NCBI GenBank assembly: GCA_003116995.1
Contig: BDSL01000026.1
Location: forward strand, 930,001-994,000
From: Yamagishiella unicocca
Taxonomy: Eukaryota > Chlorophyta > Chlorophyceae > Chlamydomonadales > Volvocaceae
Direction of reading: 5' to 3'
DNA: 64,000 nucleotides
Position 1 is the first letter of the stretch. Each line of letters starts with the position of its first letter. This document shows positions 1 through 11,120 of the stretch, piece by piece. The notes below the pieces were generated by a model. That model searched no databases, was not told where the DNA came from, and was given only the letters and a program-made list of their open reading frames with translations. The position numbers and the translations under genes are program-made.

Positions 1-3000
1 TGCAGCACCCTGCCGTGCAGCGACTCGAGCAGCTGGAGCGCGGCCGCCAGCACCCCCCGCTCAGGGCACTCATCCCTGGGAGGAATGGCATAAAGGCCGG
101 TTACACGACACAGGTGTAATAGCTGGCACATTGTTTTCAAACGCATAGTTGTGGGCGCATGCCGGAGACCTTTGTATTGGCTATCGAGAAACCTGTGTTT
201 GTTTTCTTTCCGTTTGAAGGAAAGGAAACAAACGAATGTGCGGTAGTGTGTGAAGCGGAAGACGGAGAACCGGGTTGGTGCAATGAGACATGGTGAGGCG
301 AGGCGCGGTGCAACCCGTCTCCGTTTCCGTTCCCAGCCCGTGTACCGACAGTTATCGTGGAGACGTGAAACGTCTCCAAGCGGCACTGGCGAGCTTCCAT
401 TCCCGTCGTGTGGCCTGAACCGCGCCGCCTTGCTATTGAGAAACCGCCGTGACAGCAGGAGTCGCAACCGCAAGCGTACAGCGGCACAAGAAGCGTACGG
501 GACATACAAAACCTAACTTCCGAACGCGGCCGGGTGACCCACCTGGCCAGAGCGGAAAACGGTTACCGACGTCCGTCATCGCGAAGCATGCGTGAGGGAT
601 AGCGGCGAGAGGTGTTAGGACAGACGGGATATAGATAGCGGAAATACAGGGGCCAAAGCAAAGGAGAGTCCGAGGCGGCGCGGCGAAAGAGACGGAGCTA
701 ACAGTCGGTCCGCCGGATATGTCCTGCTGGGTACGGCCAGCGTGGGGTGATACGGCACTACGCGTGGGGGCGCAAAACCGGGTGTGAAAGTATGGAATTG
801 GTTAGTCCTAGAACGGGTTGATAGCGGTAAGGGCATAGTGGATTGTAGGTGGGGGTATTGCGTGGTCTGGAATGCAAGAGGGTAGCAGTATGCGGTCCGT
901 GGGGGACGGATCCCCACGATACCGCTGAACCACGCTCGGCGCCACCGCAGTGCGGCACCGAGCGGGGGATTGGCGGCAGGCACCCCGGGGGTGGGGGTGG
1001 GCACGGCAGCCCAAGTGCCGCGTGGCTGCTCCGAGCGGGAGAGGGGGGTTACGGAAAATAACCAGTTACTCGACATGGGGCGGGGGGGAGGGCACCGGAC
1101 AGTCCGGCATTGTTCCTGACATGCCTTATGGCTATGAATACACCAGACCCGTACACAAGGTATTGATTGCGGACATACCCGCGCGGAACCTCCAATGTTC
1201 CGCTGCAGCTGCCGAGGGCCCCCCTTCAAACCCACGCCCTTCGCTCAGCAGCCTTCGCCGACTCCCTGCTGCTGTTAATCGTCCGCCAGCCCCACCCTGG
1301 CCTCAATTGCCTCAGCCCGTGGGCCATTTCCTCCCCCAGCCAGCCCACCCGACGCATCGCCACCCGTATCCCCACCCTGCACACTGCATAACAACACGGT
1401 CCTTCGGCTCGGATGCAGTACCGCCTCGGCAGTCTCCGACTCCTCGTCCCTCGTTCCCCCCAGCCAGCGGCCCGCTACCGACCCTCCCCACCCCCTGCTT
1501 CTCGGCCTGCAGGCAGATGGAAGATCACCGGCCGCTTCAGCGCATCTTGGGCGCCTTGCTCGCCGCGCTGCTCCTATTCCCCTTATATCCGGCCCCACCC
1601 AAGATCCTCATTGTACGCACTGTCCTAGCACCGAGGTCACTGCCCTCCTGCAGCCCCCCAGCTCCCCACCTGTCCACCTCCAGCAGCGGCCGCCCCGTCA
1701 TTCCGCTGCTCGCCAGCGCTGCGCCTCCAGCGCAGGGCCGGTACGCGAAGTATGAGTAGGGTGGCAGCGGCATCAGGTTCCCCGCCAGCTGCTCGCCCAT
1801 CCATCCCGCCTCCGGGGTGTCCAGCACCGCCGCGATGGGCGCCCGCGCGTCCAGAGCCGCCAGCAGCCGCCGGGCTAGCACACCCTGCGCCACCACGCGG
1901 CTACCGAACAGCTGCTGGGAGGGGTCAAGCAGCTCCACGACCGCGTCGGCATATGGGCGGCCCTGTCGGGTGCGCGCCCACAGCTCGAAGCTCTCCGTGG
2001 CGCGAGTGAGGAAGGCCCGCGCGCCTGGGCGCAGCTTCAGCCACAGCGCACCTCCGTCCAGCTGCAGTCGGAACAGCTCGCGGCGCTCTTCGGGCAGCGC
2101 GGCGCTCTCCACCGCCGCCCGCCGCGACAGTGCCGCCGCCGCGGGTCCATCCAGCTGCGCGTCCCAGCAGCTGTCCGCCAGCACCCCGTCCAGGTCTACC
2201 ACCAGCACCAGCCGACTGCGAGCCAGGCAGGAGGCGACCTCCTCAGACACCCGGATGGAGCCGCCGCTGAACGCAGCAGGTACGGCGGATGGCGGTGCCG
2301 CTGGCCCCATCCCTCCGTCGTGCGCTTCCTGCTTGTTGTGGAGGTCGGCCGGCGGCAGCAGTGGCGGCAGCGGCGGGTGCTGCGGGGCGGCCTCTCTGTC
2401 TCGGTGGCGTGAGGCGCGGTGCGAGGAGCCGCCGTTGTCTCGCTCCTTGTCCTTGTCCCGTTCCTTGTCCTTGCTGCTGCGGTGGCGCTCCCTGTCCCGC
2501 TCCCTCTCTCGCTCCCTGTCCTTGTCCCGCTCCCGCTCCTTATCCCTGACGTCCTTGTCCCGGCTACCGCGCTCGCGGTCCTTCTCTCGCTCCCTCTCCC
2601 GGTCCGAGTGGCTGCTGCCGGCAGGGTGGCTCGGACCCTGCGCCTGGCCTCTGGGGGCGCTACCCGCCTCGTGCTCGCCCGCCGATGCGCGGGTGGGTGC
2701 CCCCGCCGCTCCTCCTGAACCTGAAGCCCCAGTACCGCTGCCCGTGGCCACAGCACTCACCGCTGCCAGGTCCGGCGGCTCCTGCTTCACAGACGGTTGC
2801 AGCAGCTGCTGGGGCGGGACAGGGCGGGCCTGCAGGCCGTGCTGGTCCCATGCACCTCCTCCTTCTCCCCCGGCATCTGAGACAGGCGACTCTGGCGGCG
2901 GCGGCAGAGCGCCCAGGTCCCCGAGTTCCATGGACCAGCGCAGTAGAGTGGCCGGCAAGGGGCCGGGGGCATGGAGAGGTGGGTGCGCCCCCGCCACCTC

Positions 3001-5717
3001 ACTGCTCACCTCGAATGCAGCGCTGTCGCAGGCTGCAGCAGCACCCACTCCCACTCCGCTGTTCCCGCGCCCGGCCCTGTCAGGCTCGGCGCTGGCGCTG
3101 GTGCGGCTGCGTTTAGCCGCCGGCTCGTCCCCCGCTCTTCCTCCCTGCGGCGACTGCCTCCTGCCGCTGCCGGGCCTGTCTGCACAAGCATCACTGCCCG
3201 TGGCCCCAGAGGGCTCCTCCGTGAGCGTCCCGGCTGCTGCCGCTGCGGCTCTCAGGTCCACGGCCGTGCTGGCCACTACGATCTTGAGCTTGTAGCCCCC
3301 ACCGGCGCCACCACTACTGACGCCGGCTACCGACGAGGCGGTGCGGCCCATGGACCGGCCGCCGCCACCTGCGCTGCCGGGGCCTGGCCCAACAGCCACG
3401 AGCGCGGCGGCGGCCAGTTGCTGCTGGTGCTGCCAGTCCTCCGGAGGGGGGGGCGCAGGCACCACGCACGCCTCGGGGTCCGGTCCAGTTGACACGCTGT
3501 TGGAGCCCCGGGGTGGTGGGGGCACCGCCGCTGCGAGGCCCTCGGCCACGTCCTAGGAAGTACGGCAGAGAATTGGGGCGACGCAGCTATGGGTAGGCGA
3601 ATGGATACGGGTATGGGCGCACGCGCCGGGGGGACTACATGCTTGCGCTCACACAGAGGCGCAGGAGCAGGCGTAGACGTGGCGCGTACTGCTTGGTCTC
3701 GGTTGAGCGACCTATGGCGGCCTTTGTGCATGCGTATTTCCCACAGTAGCAATACCGAGTCTCGTACAGCACTGCCGGTGCAGCCTCTTGGCCGGTCCCA
3801 CCAGGCGCCCTGCGCTCGTCGCCCTCCCGACCTATACCAGGCTGCTGACCGGCTGGCATGTAGCCGCACTGCCGACCCACCATGGATTCGAGAGCAGGTC
3901 CAGCTGCATCCCCGGGAGGCGGCGGCAGTGGCGGCAGCAGCTCCTGGTCCACTGCAGCCGCACCGCCGCCTCCACCCGAGTCTCTTCCATCTGCCCCGGT
4001 GCCTGTTCCCGCAGCTACTGGCACCGATGCGGCCAGCACATGAGGCCCTGGACCCGCCTCTGCTGCCAGCGCTGCTGCCGCCGGTCCTCCTCCCGCGCTG
4101 CTGCCAGTGCCACCTGCTGTGGGCCCCTGCTGGTTGCTGCAGGTGGTACGGCGGTTGTCCAGCACGCACTTGAAGGCCTTGGAGTTGCGCACCAGCGCCT
4201 CCAGCTCAAGCTTAAGCGCGGGGTTGCAGATGTCGTGGCGGTAGTTCATGGCCGCCTTGAACAACGCGCGAGCCGCGTCAGCGCCGCTGGGCGGGGCCGC
4301 CTGGAAGGCGCTTGTCTGGCTGAATTTGTTGACGGCGTGGAGGCCCTCCAGAATGCGGCGAGAGAACTGGAAGCAGTCGGGGTAGTCCTCAATGGAGTCG
4401 CCCTTGCGCTTCTATGCATCATACCCGATAACAAAGAAAGGTTTAAGAGAAGCATAAGGTCGGTCTTGCACGCTTGTGCTTGTGGGTATAGAGCAATCAG
4501 GCGGGCAATTGGATATGAGAAGTGGGCCTGATCACAATGCGCTAAACGTACGTTACCGAAGGGCATGCCAAACAGAGGTGACCACGGAGAGAATTGACAA
4601 AAAGTGATGCACGCCGGGGTGTTAGGGGCGCGACGCTCGACACAGGAAGGGGGGGCTATTTGTCTTGTGCGTCTAAATTTGTCGTGCAGACGGGTGCCTG
4701 ATAACTTCAAGTTGTGCTCTGGTAAAAAAACATGTGTACATAAGTGAGGGCCTCCCGCATTGGGAAAGTGGCGCAACACCGTGTTTCATACCGGGGCTGG
4801 AGCCAGGGGGGCGGTGCGCGACAGCGGATTAGCCAGCGGCACCAAGTACAACGGTTTAACCAGAGGTGTATAAGGTATCAACCCCACCCAATGCCTTGCA
4901 CCACTATACGGCGCCAAGCAAATGCCATACCCCCCAGTTTCCCTTTCCTTTCTCTCACTTTGACCCTCCGGAATAGCTTGTCCAGCTTCTTGATGGCTTG
5001 TTTCAAGTCCCGAGAGACCGTCTCCAGCGACCGCATCACATCTTGGAAGGTGCTGCCGCGAGTAAGATCGCGCAGTAGCGCAACCAGCTCCTCAGCTTCG
5101 CGGTCCTCACGGAGGTCCCGACCACCACCAGCAACAACACCACCGCCACCAGCAGAGGCCGCGGCAAGCTGCTGGGCCTGGGACTGGGGCGATAATGGCA
5201 ATGGTGTAGGCTGGTATGACTGCGGAGCTGCCTGTCCCTCAGCAGTCTTAGAGCGGCTGCGACAGCCAGCGTTTGGGTCGTGCGCTGATGAACGGGAGCG
5301 GCCCTTGGATTGCACTGACCCTCCACCGGCGCTTGTGGCGCCGTTTGAAGCCGCCATCGGTTCGGATAGGCGGCCGTTACGCATCGGGGCTGGGTAGGTG
5401 ATGGACGGCTGCAGTAATGGGGGCGGAGGCAACGGGGAAGGCTGCAGTGGCAGATGAGCTGAAGATGCGCGAATCGGTTGCTGTTGGTGGTCGGTCACTG
5501 AGGTACCGTGCTCGTCTTCGGCCACAACGCCCTCACAACCAGAAGCCTCGCCGGATTCCTGCAGCCAAGTCGCGAACACGAAGTCAACGTAGTTTTCGGC
5601 TCCCCTTTGCCAATCTGTAACTCGTAGCCAAGCTGCACAAACCTCCATCTCTGCGGGTCTATCCTCGTGTACTTCACCATCTTCCAGCTCGCCATCTTCG
5701 AGCGCGGGGCCGGGCAT
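1..5717 (-). CDS. FCP1/CPL3-like RNA polymerase II CTD phosphatase (3' end outside window)
   Basis: Predicted nuclear phosphatase acting on the RNA polymerase II C-terminal repeat. Exons, minus strand with matching phases: 5717-4959, 4411-3881, 3552-1670 and 75-1, continuing off the window. The start is ATG at 5717, giving an acidic N-terminus with LEDGELEDGE, as in plant CPL3-type proteins. Residues about 740-815 form an Arg/Asp/Glu/Lys/Ser-rich SR-like tract. The FCP1 homology domain begins near residue 870 with DLDGVLADS, followed by LWLKLRPG, YADAVVELLDP and PLLEVDR. The next exon (DECPERGVLAAALQLLESLH) continues the family alignment only if the intron 76-1669 is removed with donor AG|GTGGGG and acceptor CCCAG|GG. 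The BRCT domain expected next lies outside. Odd: the usual DD metal-binding pair appears as LDTPEAGW. The family call is firm for the phosphatase domain; exon 2 is less conserved. Confidence 0.82.
97..1310 (-). repeat. dispersed repeat R1, copy a (inside CPL3-like intron)
   Basis: About 1.2 kb that is the near-identical reverse complement of 26395-28072. Short frames in it, for example one starting MSRTLLVPLYACGCD, are the same in both copies but show no recognisable domain. The copy lies wholly in an intron, and its end sits about 20 bp from the acceptor of the exon at 75. Class unknown; no TIR, LTR or RT seen. Confidence 0.85.
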
Positions 5718-6139
5718 GGTGAAACTGTGCGTTTGCGCCCACCGATAGCTTTTCGATAAGAGGCAACGAACCAAATACCTAGATGCTAACGATTTTCACC
5801 TAAGCTCTATCGCACTTCAACTCCGCATAATCAGGAGCTCGTACACCTAATAAACGGACCGTACAATTGAGCTTAGGCCAGGGGAGCCGCTGGCAATCCG
5901 GAAGGCAACTTTGTAAAGCGAATTCGCGGGGCTATTAACATATGTAAAGGTCGCGCGAAATAAGAGACGCCGCCGGCTACAACGCGTCGGCTGGCCTCAC
6001 CACCTTGCACTGCTTGGCGACAGAACTACTTAAGAAGCTACTTTATAGTAAAACGTAAATTGACTTAAATGAGAGGTCCTTCATGACGAACCTGGCACCG
6101 GTACCAGCACCGGTGCCAGCAGCTTGCAGTGCTTGGCGA
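5718..6139. other. intergenic, 5' of the CPL3-like gene
   Basis: No gene seen. It is AT-richer than the neighbouring exons. It contains a degenerate local duplication: a stretch with TTGCACTGCTTGGCGA and AGGTCCTTCATG near 6004-6085 recurs near 6123-6172. The promoter of the CPL3-like gene presumably lies here, but no motif could be assigned. Confidence 0.5.
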
Positions 6140-7174
6140 TAATAGTATACTGTCTTAAAGAGGTCCTTCATGTAAGGCTTGAAGCCAATATTTGCCACCT
6201 ATGGCGCGGCGCCAGCTTGGACCGTGGTGTGCATGCTGCGGCCAGACTTGTTGGAGAAGCCGTGCCGGAACTTTTCGTACATTTCTGTACAAGTACACTG
6301 GGCAGGCGATCAATGGTTATTTCGTGGCGCCTTACTACTAGCCTCTTCGGCGCTGGCTGTGGCCGGCCGGCTTCCCCGCCTAGGGCTTGCCGGGCCTGCG
6401 GCGTGCCTCCGGTGCGGAGCACCACATGATGATGCGACGTTCGGGGCCTGCACTCTGCAGGCAACCAGTGATCCATAGCGCCTCACTACTGGACTCCATG
6501 AAGTCGGCCGGCTTCCCAGCCTAGCACCCGCCGGGCCTCACGGCGTGTTGCCCCAAGGGTTCAGCACGCCACGCCTCGCTCCACGGCTGTGTGCTTGGGT
6601 GCCTGCCCTCCGGGGTCTGCATGCCCGTGGGGCCGCGCTTCGTGTAAATGGTGCTTTTGCCGGCGGGCTACACGAGCTGCAGGGTTGCTTGGGAGGTGCT
6701 GCACGTAAACAAAAAAAACAGGGAGGTGCTGTCTTGGCTGCCTCCAGCTGCCCTGGGTGCGTTATCTTACCATGCCTGCGAGCCGCTTTTCGTCGTTTGC
6801 TGTATCCAATCGGGGTGCCCGTCGTGGTTTACACTTTCGACTTGCCTTAGGCGGGGTTCACATTTGAGACGAATAATGGCTGTACTGCACTTTGGTGAGA
6901 CAGAAATTCATTTTTCGTCTCATAGAATTGAAAAAAACGGTAATTTTCTCCTACGCTAATTTTCAATCTCAGGTGAGATTGAAAATAGGAAAATAGCTGA
7001 GACTGAAATTAAAATTCACTTGAGACTGTAATTAGTATTCCCTATAGCCGACCAGGCGCCAAATACATAAGTCCATACCAGCCATATTACCCGCTGCAAA
7101 CTTCCCAATCATCCCAATCATGATGGCCTGTATTCCCTAGACGTGGCCGGGCGTGATCGCGCGGTCTCTAGAGG

Positions 7175-7585
7175 ATGAGCGCCGCTGAAGAGGCCGACTA
7201 CAACGAAGAGGACTACGGGCCGGACCCTGTCTATCCAACCGAAGATGATGAGAATGAAGACGCCTTCCTTACCCAACCTAGCGCTATGGATATCAGGGAC
7301 GCGAGAGAAACCCAGGCGGATGCCATCCGCAACGGCATGCTACCCAGCAACCCGAAGAGGGCACGCCGCGAGAACTCATATGCATCTTACAGCGGGGGAG
7401 GTTACGGCGGCATATATGAAGAGGCACGGGAGGGCGAGGGCGGTCAGGTTGAAGGAGGCGTGGGCGACGGGCGAGCTTGGGGCCACCTATGGCTCCCCGC
7501 ACACGTCCCCCGGCCCAGACGTACAGGGCCCCTGGGATTAGGGCCCCTGGGGGTAGGCCTCCGGCTTGAACTGCAACTCGAGTAG
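7175..7585 (+). CDS. hypothetical acidic ORF inside the TIR element
   Basis: A 136-codon frame with an acidic N-terminus (ADYNEEDYGPDP, TEDDENEDAF) and a basic PKRARR motif that could be a nuclear signal. The first 80 residues look protein-like and the rest is low complexity. It may be a captured host exon or a remnant of an accessory transposon protein. No family recognised and expression not evident. Confidence 0.3.
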   Translation: MSAAEEADYNEEDYGPDPVYPTEDDENEDAFLTQPSAMDIRDARETQADAIRNGMLPSNPKRARRENSYASYSGGGYGGIYEEAREGEGGQVEGGVGDGRAWGHLWLPAHVPRPRRTGPLGLGPLGVGLRLELQLE

Positions 7586-7954
7586 CGATGGCGCAGTCAG
7601 GCCCTTCGCTTTTTTCAGCAAATCCTTTGCCTCTTTCTCCATGGCTTCCGTCCTGTCCTTCCCCAGTGCATCCTAATTGGCACGCTGGAGGGGCGCGTCC
7701 TTTCTGCGGCCCTGCCTCCCTCAGTTCCAAAGACACCGGACGAAGTCAACCATCGCAGCCGTCACGAAGGCTTAGCCGTGCGGTATTGGGCCCTGAAGAA
7801 GCAACTGGATTTGCGTCTGGGTATGGAGGAAGTGGGCTTCTTGACAGCCCTCGAAACAACAATTTAACTTGCGGGCTTGCGGGCTAGGATAATGTCATGG
7901 ACTAGAGGACAGTGTTGATTAAATGTGAGTAAGGTCACAATCACTCTTCGGATT

Positions 7955-8024
7955 TGATTTGCTGCGGCAGCGACCGCCGGCCCCTGGGAGCTGTCGCACC
8001 GGCGGTCGCTGCCGCAGCAAATCA
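7955..8024. repeat. 26-bp perfect inverted repeat (hairpin)
   Basis: Arms 7955-7980 and 7999-8024 are exact reverse complements (arm core GCTGCGGCAGCGACCGCCGG) separated by 18 bp. It lies inside the TIR element. It may form a strong hairpin in single-stranded DNA or RNA. Confidence 0.9.
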
Positions 8025-8104
8025 GTCAGAGGGGCTGCAGGCAGCGGCACTTCAGGAGCAAGGCGCTACGCAAGTCACCGGTTGGGCTGTAGCCTGCAGG
8101 GATC

Positions 8105-8165
8105 CACGTGCTGGCGGTGGGGGTTTCACCCCGCGGTGGGGGTTTCACCCCGCCGCCAGCACGTG
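8105..8165. repeat. second hairpin with internal direct repeat
   Basis: Arms CACGTGCTGGCGG (8105-8117) and its complement (8153-8165) flank two direct copies of GCGGTGGGGGTTTCACCCC-like sequence. It lies within the TIR element, 80 bp from the preceding hairpin. Confidence 0.8.
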
Positions 8166-8640
8166 CTTCACCGTCTATGGGCGCAGCTGCGACACCGGTT
8201 GCCGCAGGCCAGGGGGGCGGTGAGACGGAGGTTCACTCGACCTTGCACTATCGTCAGTGCACCATCCGTGCAGCTTCTATACAGTCTTGGGCAAACTTGT
8301 TATCAAAGGAACCGTAGAACAACCAAGCTATTACTGCCGCCATATTTTCTGTCTTCATGAGGAATATGTGTCTCATATGTGAACGCGTTTCTGAATTTTG
8401 ATTTCCGGAAAAAGGTACTGTGAACGCGTTTGTAATTTTCATCTCATTCTGGCGATTTTCTGTCGCAACCTCAAATTATTTTCTGTCTCAAATGTGAACC
8501 CCGCCGTTATAGCCGTTTCCATCCCGAGTCAATTTCTGTAATTATCCGCGACAGTTAATGAAGGTCGCTCTCCTACAAACGCGCATGATATCCAGAAACG
8601 GCACCAGCACTTCGCACCGGCACCTTGCTTGAAGGTGAAG

Positions 8641-9065
8641 CCCTACAAATTGTACCGACCTTGAACTAGTCTTAGCAGACTGGCAGCCATATCATCGTGC
8701 TTTCATTCCAAAACAACGTAATCATACAACACTGAAGCCCGCTTGATGGAACAATGAAGCAAAGCCTTTGAGCCCATCCGTCATATATCCTCCTTCCCCT
8801 GTGCTGTGCAGGCCATTGACTAACAGCGCACATGTCTACTAATGTCCTCCATTCAAAGCCCAAGCTGCCTCATGGCGCTAGTGTGCACCTAGTGCGATAT
8901 CGGGCTATCTGATAAGTAATCCTATAGCTAATGCAGCTGCGCTATGGCAGTAAAATAAGTAAACCACAACAGCGCCTATTAATGACGCTTGCTGATTACT
9001 TTAAGTAGCAGTTCGGGTGTCTATGTCTCACAAGGCGCTCAATTTATGTCTTATGTACTTATACT
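8641..9065. other. intergenic, nothing recognised
   Basis: AT-richer sequence between repeat R3 and a LINE fragment. No coding pattern, RNA gene or repeat was recognised. Confidence 0.4.
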
Positions 9066-9498
9066 AAGAATGCGAGTATTACAAGGGAGCCTGAACGGCT
9101 ACAAGCGAGGAAGCGCAACCAGGCGGGCCCGATGGGCCAGACCACGACACAGATCACTGGGCAAAAGAGCCCGCCCTCACCGGCCGGGAAGGGGCAAAAG
9201 CCGAAGGCAGCCAAACACGAGGACACGGAGAAGGCAGCACGCACAACTCAAAGCACAGGGAGGAGCACGAGCGCGTCCAGAAAACACGAACCACCTGCAC
9301 CAAGCCAGCAGCGAGACGCGAGGAGCGCGTCCCGGCAAAACGGGGGCCCCAAGCCCCACATCCTACAAGCACCCACAAAAGACAGCATAGCGGGGGCCCC
9401 AGGCCCCATAACCCAAACACGCCCACAAAAAGGCACCCGAGTCAACCGTCGGGCAACTCCTCGGCACCCGGGCGGCCCATGAAGACCACCTCCCCCGC
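9066..9498 (-). mobile_element. 5'-truncated 3' end of the LINE at 36891-42360
   Basis: Aligns closely with 36891-37323, the 3' UTR of the intact LINE on the minus strand, starting at the common 3' terminus AAGAATGCGAGTATTACAAG (plus-strand reading) and breaking off near 9498. This is the typical dead-on-arrival product of incomplete reverse transcription. No clear target duplication found. Confidence 0.85.
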
Positions 9499-9531
9499 GG
9501 TGTATGCTTATTTACTCGAAGTAGCACTTGT

Positions 9532-9559
9532 CGTACTGGCACCTGCAGGTGCCAGTACG
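9532..9559. repeat. 28-bp perfect palindrome
   Basis: CGTACTGGCACCTG followed directly by its reverse complement, with no spacer, immediately 5' of the target duplication of the next LINE. Confidence 0.9.
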
Positions 9560-9581
9560 GCATGACACAGCAGCATCCTGT

Positions 9582-9592
9582 TGACCTTTTCC
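9582..9592. repeat. target-site duplication, left copy (LINE-B)
   Basis: TGACCTTTTCC occurs here and again at 14063-14073, directly after the (AATC)n tail of the LINE. This defines the insertion as 9593-14062. Confidence 0.85.
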
Positions 9593-10251
9593 TACGTGAG
9601 CTTCCAGATGCAGAAGCTGACGCTGAGCTTGAGATCGTGGCGCAGGCAGTCGTGGGTAGCGCAGGGCTACTGCGCGGGATTCCTGATCGGAGCTGCAGAG
9701 ATACGGAGAATAATGCGTTTGGTCGATCGCTTGTTGAACTGTGCAGAGAAATGGAGCTGGTGATTCTTAATGGACGTGTTCAGGGTGACCTTCAAGGGGA
9801 ACTTACGTTCTGGCACAAGAACGGGTCGGGAAAGAGCATGATTGATCTCTTTATTACCACGCCAGGGTTATACTACAAAGCTGCCGAGCTCAGGGTTTTG
9901 AGTGTTCCGATGGCTGCTACGGGGCCACGCGCCGGCGATCTTATGAGCGATCACTGCCCAGTCTATCTAGCACTTCAAGTTGTTGTAATCGTTACAGTGG
10001 GCTCCAGACCTGAAAAGGTAGAGCCATCGGGCGCATCGCCTGACACTGAAAAAGACAAGGAAAGCAGAGAAAACCGACGGTTCCGAAAGACAAACCACCC
10101 AGAGCCTCACAACCGAGAGCCCAGAGGAAACAGCAAGCACCAATACACAGGGGGAGGTTGCGCTGATGGCTCCCCTGCACATGGCCCATGCATCCCAAGC
10201 AGACCCCCGAATGGAGAGACAGCAGCACGCCTCGGCAACACAATCGGATAA
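9593..10251 (+). pseudogene. LINE-B endonuclease fragment (APE-type)
   Basis: The frame carries FGRSLVELCREMELVILNGR, then LTFWHKNGSGKSMIDLF and ends its conserved part with SDHCPVYLAL, the last strand and catalytic His of exonuclease/endonuclease/phosphatase endonucleases. The N-terminal half with the first catalytic residues is missing. Downstream residues to 10251 are low complexity. The frame nominally opens before the element boundary, so its ATG at 9562 is fortuitous. Confidence 0.8.
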
Positions 10252-11120
10252 CTCCCCCCCAAGATCCCGAAAACGTCCCACACCCGAAACAGGCCGATGC
10301 CCATAGCGAGACGGGAAGAAACAATGGTACTTAATACCATCAACCAGTTGAGGTCAACACCAACAGCAGTCTCTAGAAAAAGGCAGACCGGCAACACGCC
10401 CGAATGACTGAGCCGTGGCGCAACCTTCGCCTGCAATACGGAAACCACTTCAGTATGCAACGCCAGGTAGCTTTGCAGGACTTGCGTAGGCTGCGTACTG
10501 GCACCGGCTGCGGCATGCGCGAGAGACACCAGAGCCGACGAAGCTGTGTCGGCGAAAGCTACCAGAGTCCAGAGAAATGCTGAAAGAAGACCACAAAGTA
10601 GGATACAGCCCTGCAGGACTGATCAGGTAGAGCGACGACCGAAGCCGCCGCTGAGAGGCCATCATTGGCGAAGTTGATACCTCGCAACGAAGGGCGTGGG
10701 TGACCACCAGGCTAGCTGGACAGCCACAGGATACTCAGCGCAGGCACTCTGCAAAGCCACCGTGACGAGCCAGTATGGCCGCGGCGAGCGAAGGTGTGAA
10801 CCAGATTGCTGCGAGCTGGATGGGATCCGACCGGTGCCGAAAGTTCCCGGGCGATGCGGGAGCTCCTCCTCCACGTACCAGACGACACCGCCATTCCATC
10901 CTCCTGAACTCCCATCTAGACGACCGGCAACAGCAAGCAGCTCCCATCTGGCCCCATGCACCGACGCTCGCGCGCCCCCTAAGGGGTCACGTGGTGCGAG
11001 TTTCCGCAGTATGAGTATACTATTATGAGTATGAGTATGGGTCAGTATGAGTCAAGTGTTGAGTGGTCCGGGAAAAAAACACGCGAGGAACCACAAGGCG
11101 GCACGTTTCGATACTAAGCG

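Larger units (their letters stand above)
6850..8505. mobile_element. TIR DNA transposon, PIF/Harbinger-like, non-autonomous (1656 bp)
   Basis: Both ends read inward as GGCGGGGTTCACATTTGAGA, at 6850 on the plus strand and at 8505 on the minus strand, a perfect TIR of at least 20 bp. TTA precedes the left end (6847-6849). TTA also follows the right end at 8507-8509, after one extra G, consistent with the TWA target duplication of PIF/Harbinger elements. The sequence is missing from the otherwise homologous repeat at 14344-15135. No transposase domain is visible, so it is probably mobilised in trans. The superfamily call is an inference from TIR and TSD only. Confidence 0.75.
6140..8640 (+). repeat. 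dispersed repeat R3, copy a (interrupted)
   Basis: The parts 6140-6849 and 8506-8640 together align with the uninterrupted copy at 14344-15135, starting at a shared AGTATACTGTCTTAAAGA and ending in CACCGGCACCTTGC. The insert 6850-8505 is absent from the second copy, which therefore works as an empty site. No protein domain seen. Confidence 0.85.

Noticed and set aside
615..1235. 206-codon minus-strand ORF in repeat R1a, matched at 27266-27634
   Set aside because: Conserved only because the repeat copies are near-identical; no domain and composition like non-coding GC-rich DNA.
1275..1598. Read-through of the phosphatase exon into 1537-1669
   Set aside because: The frame continues open but loses family similarity after PLLEVDR; splicing to the exon at 75 restores it.
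1817..3295. 492-codon plus-strand ORF
   Set aside because: Antisense shadow of the SR-like and phosphatase exon; Ser/Arg runs come from the reverse of GC-rich codons.
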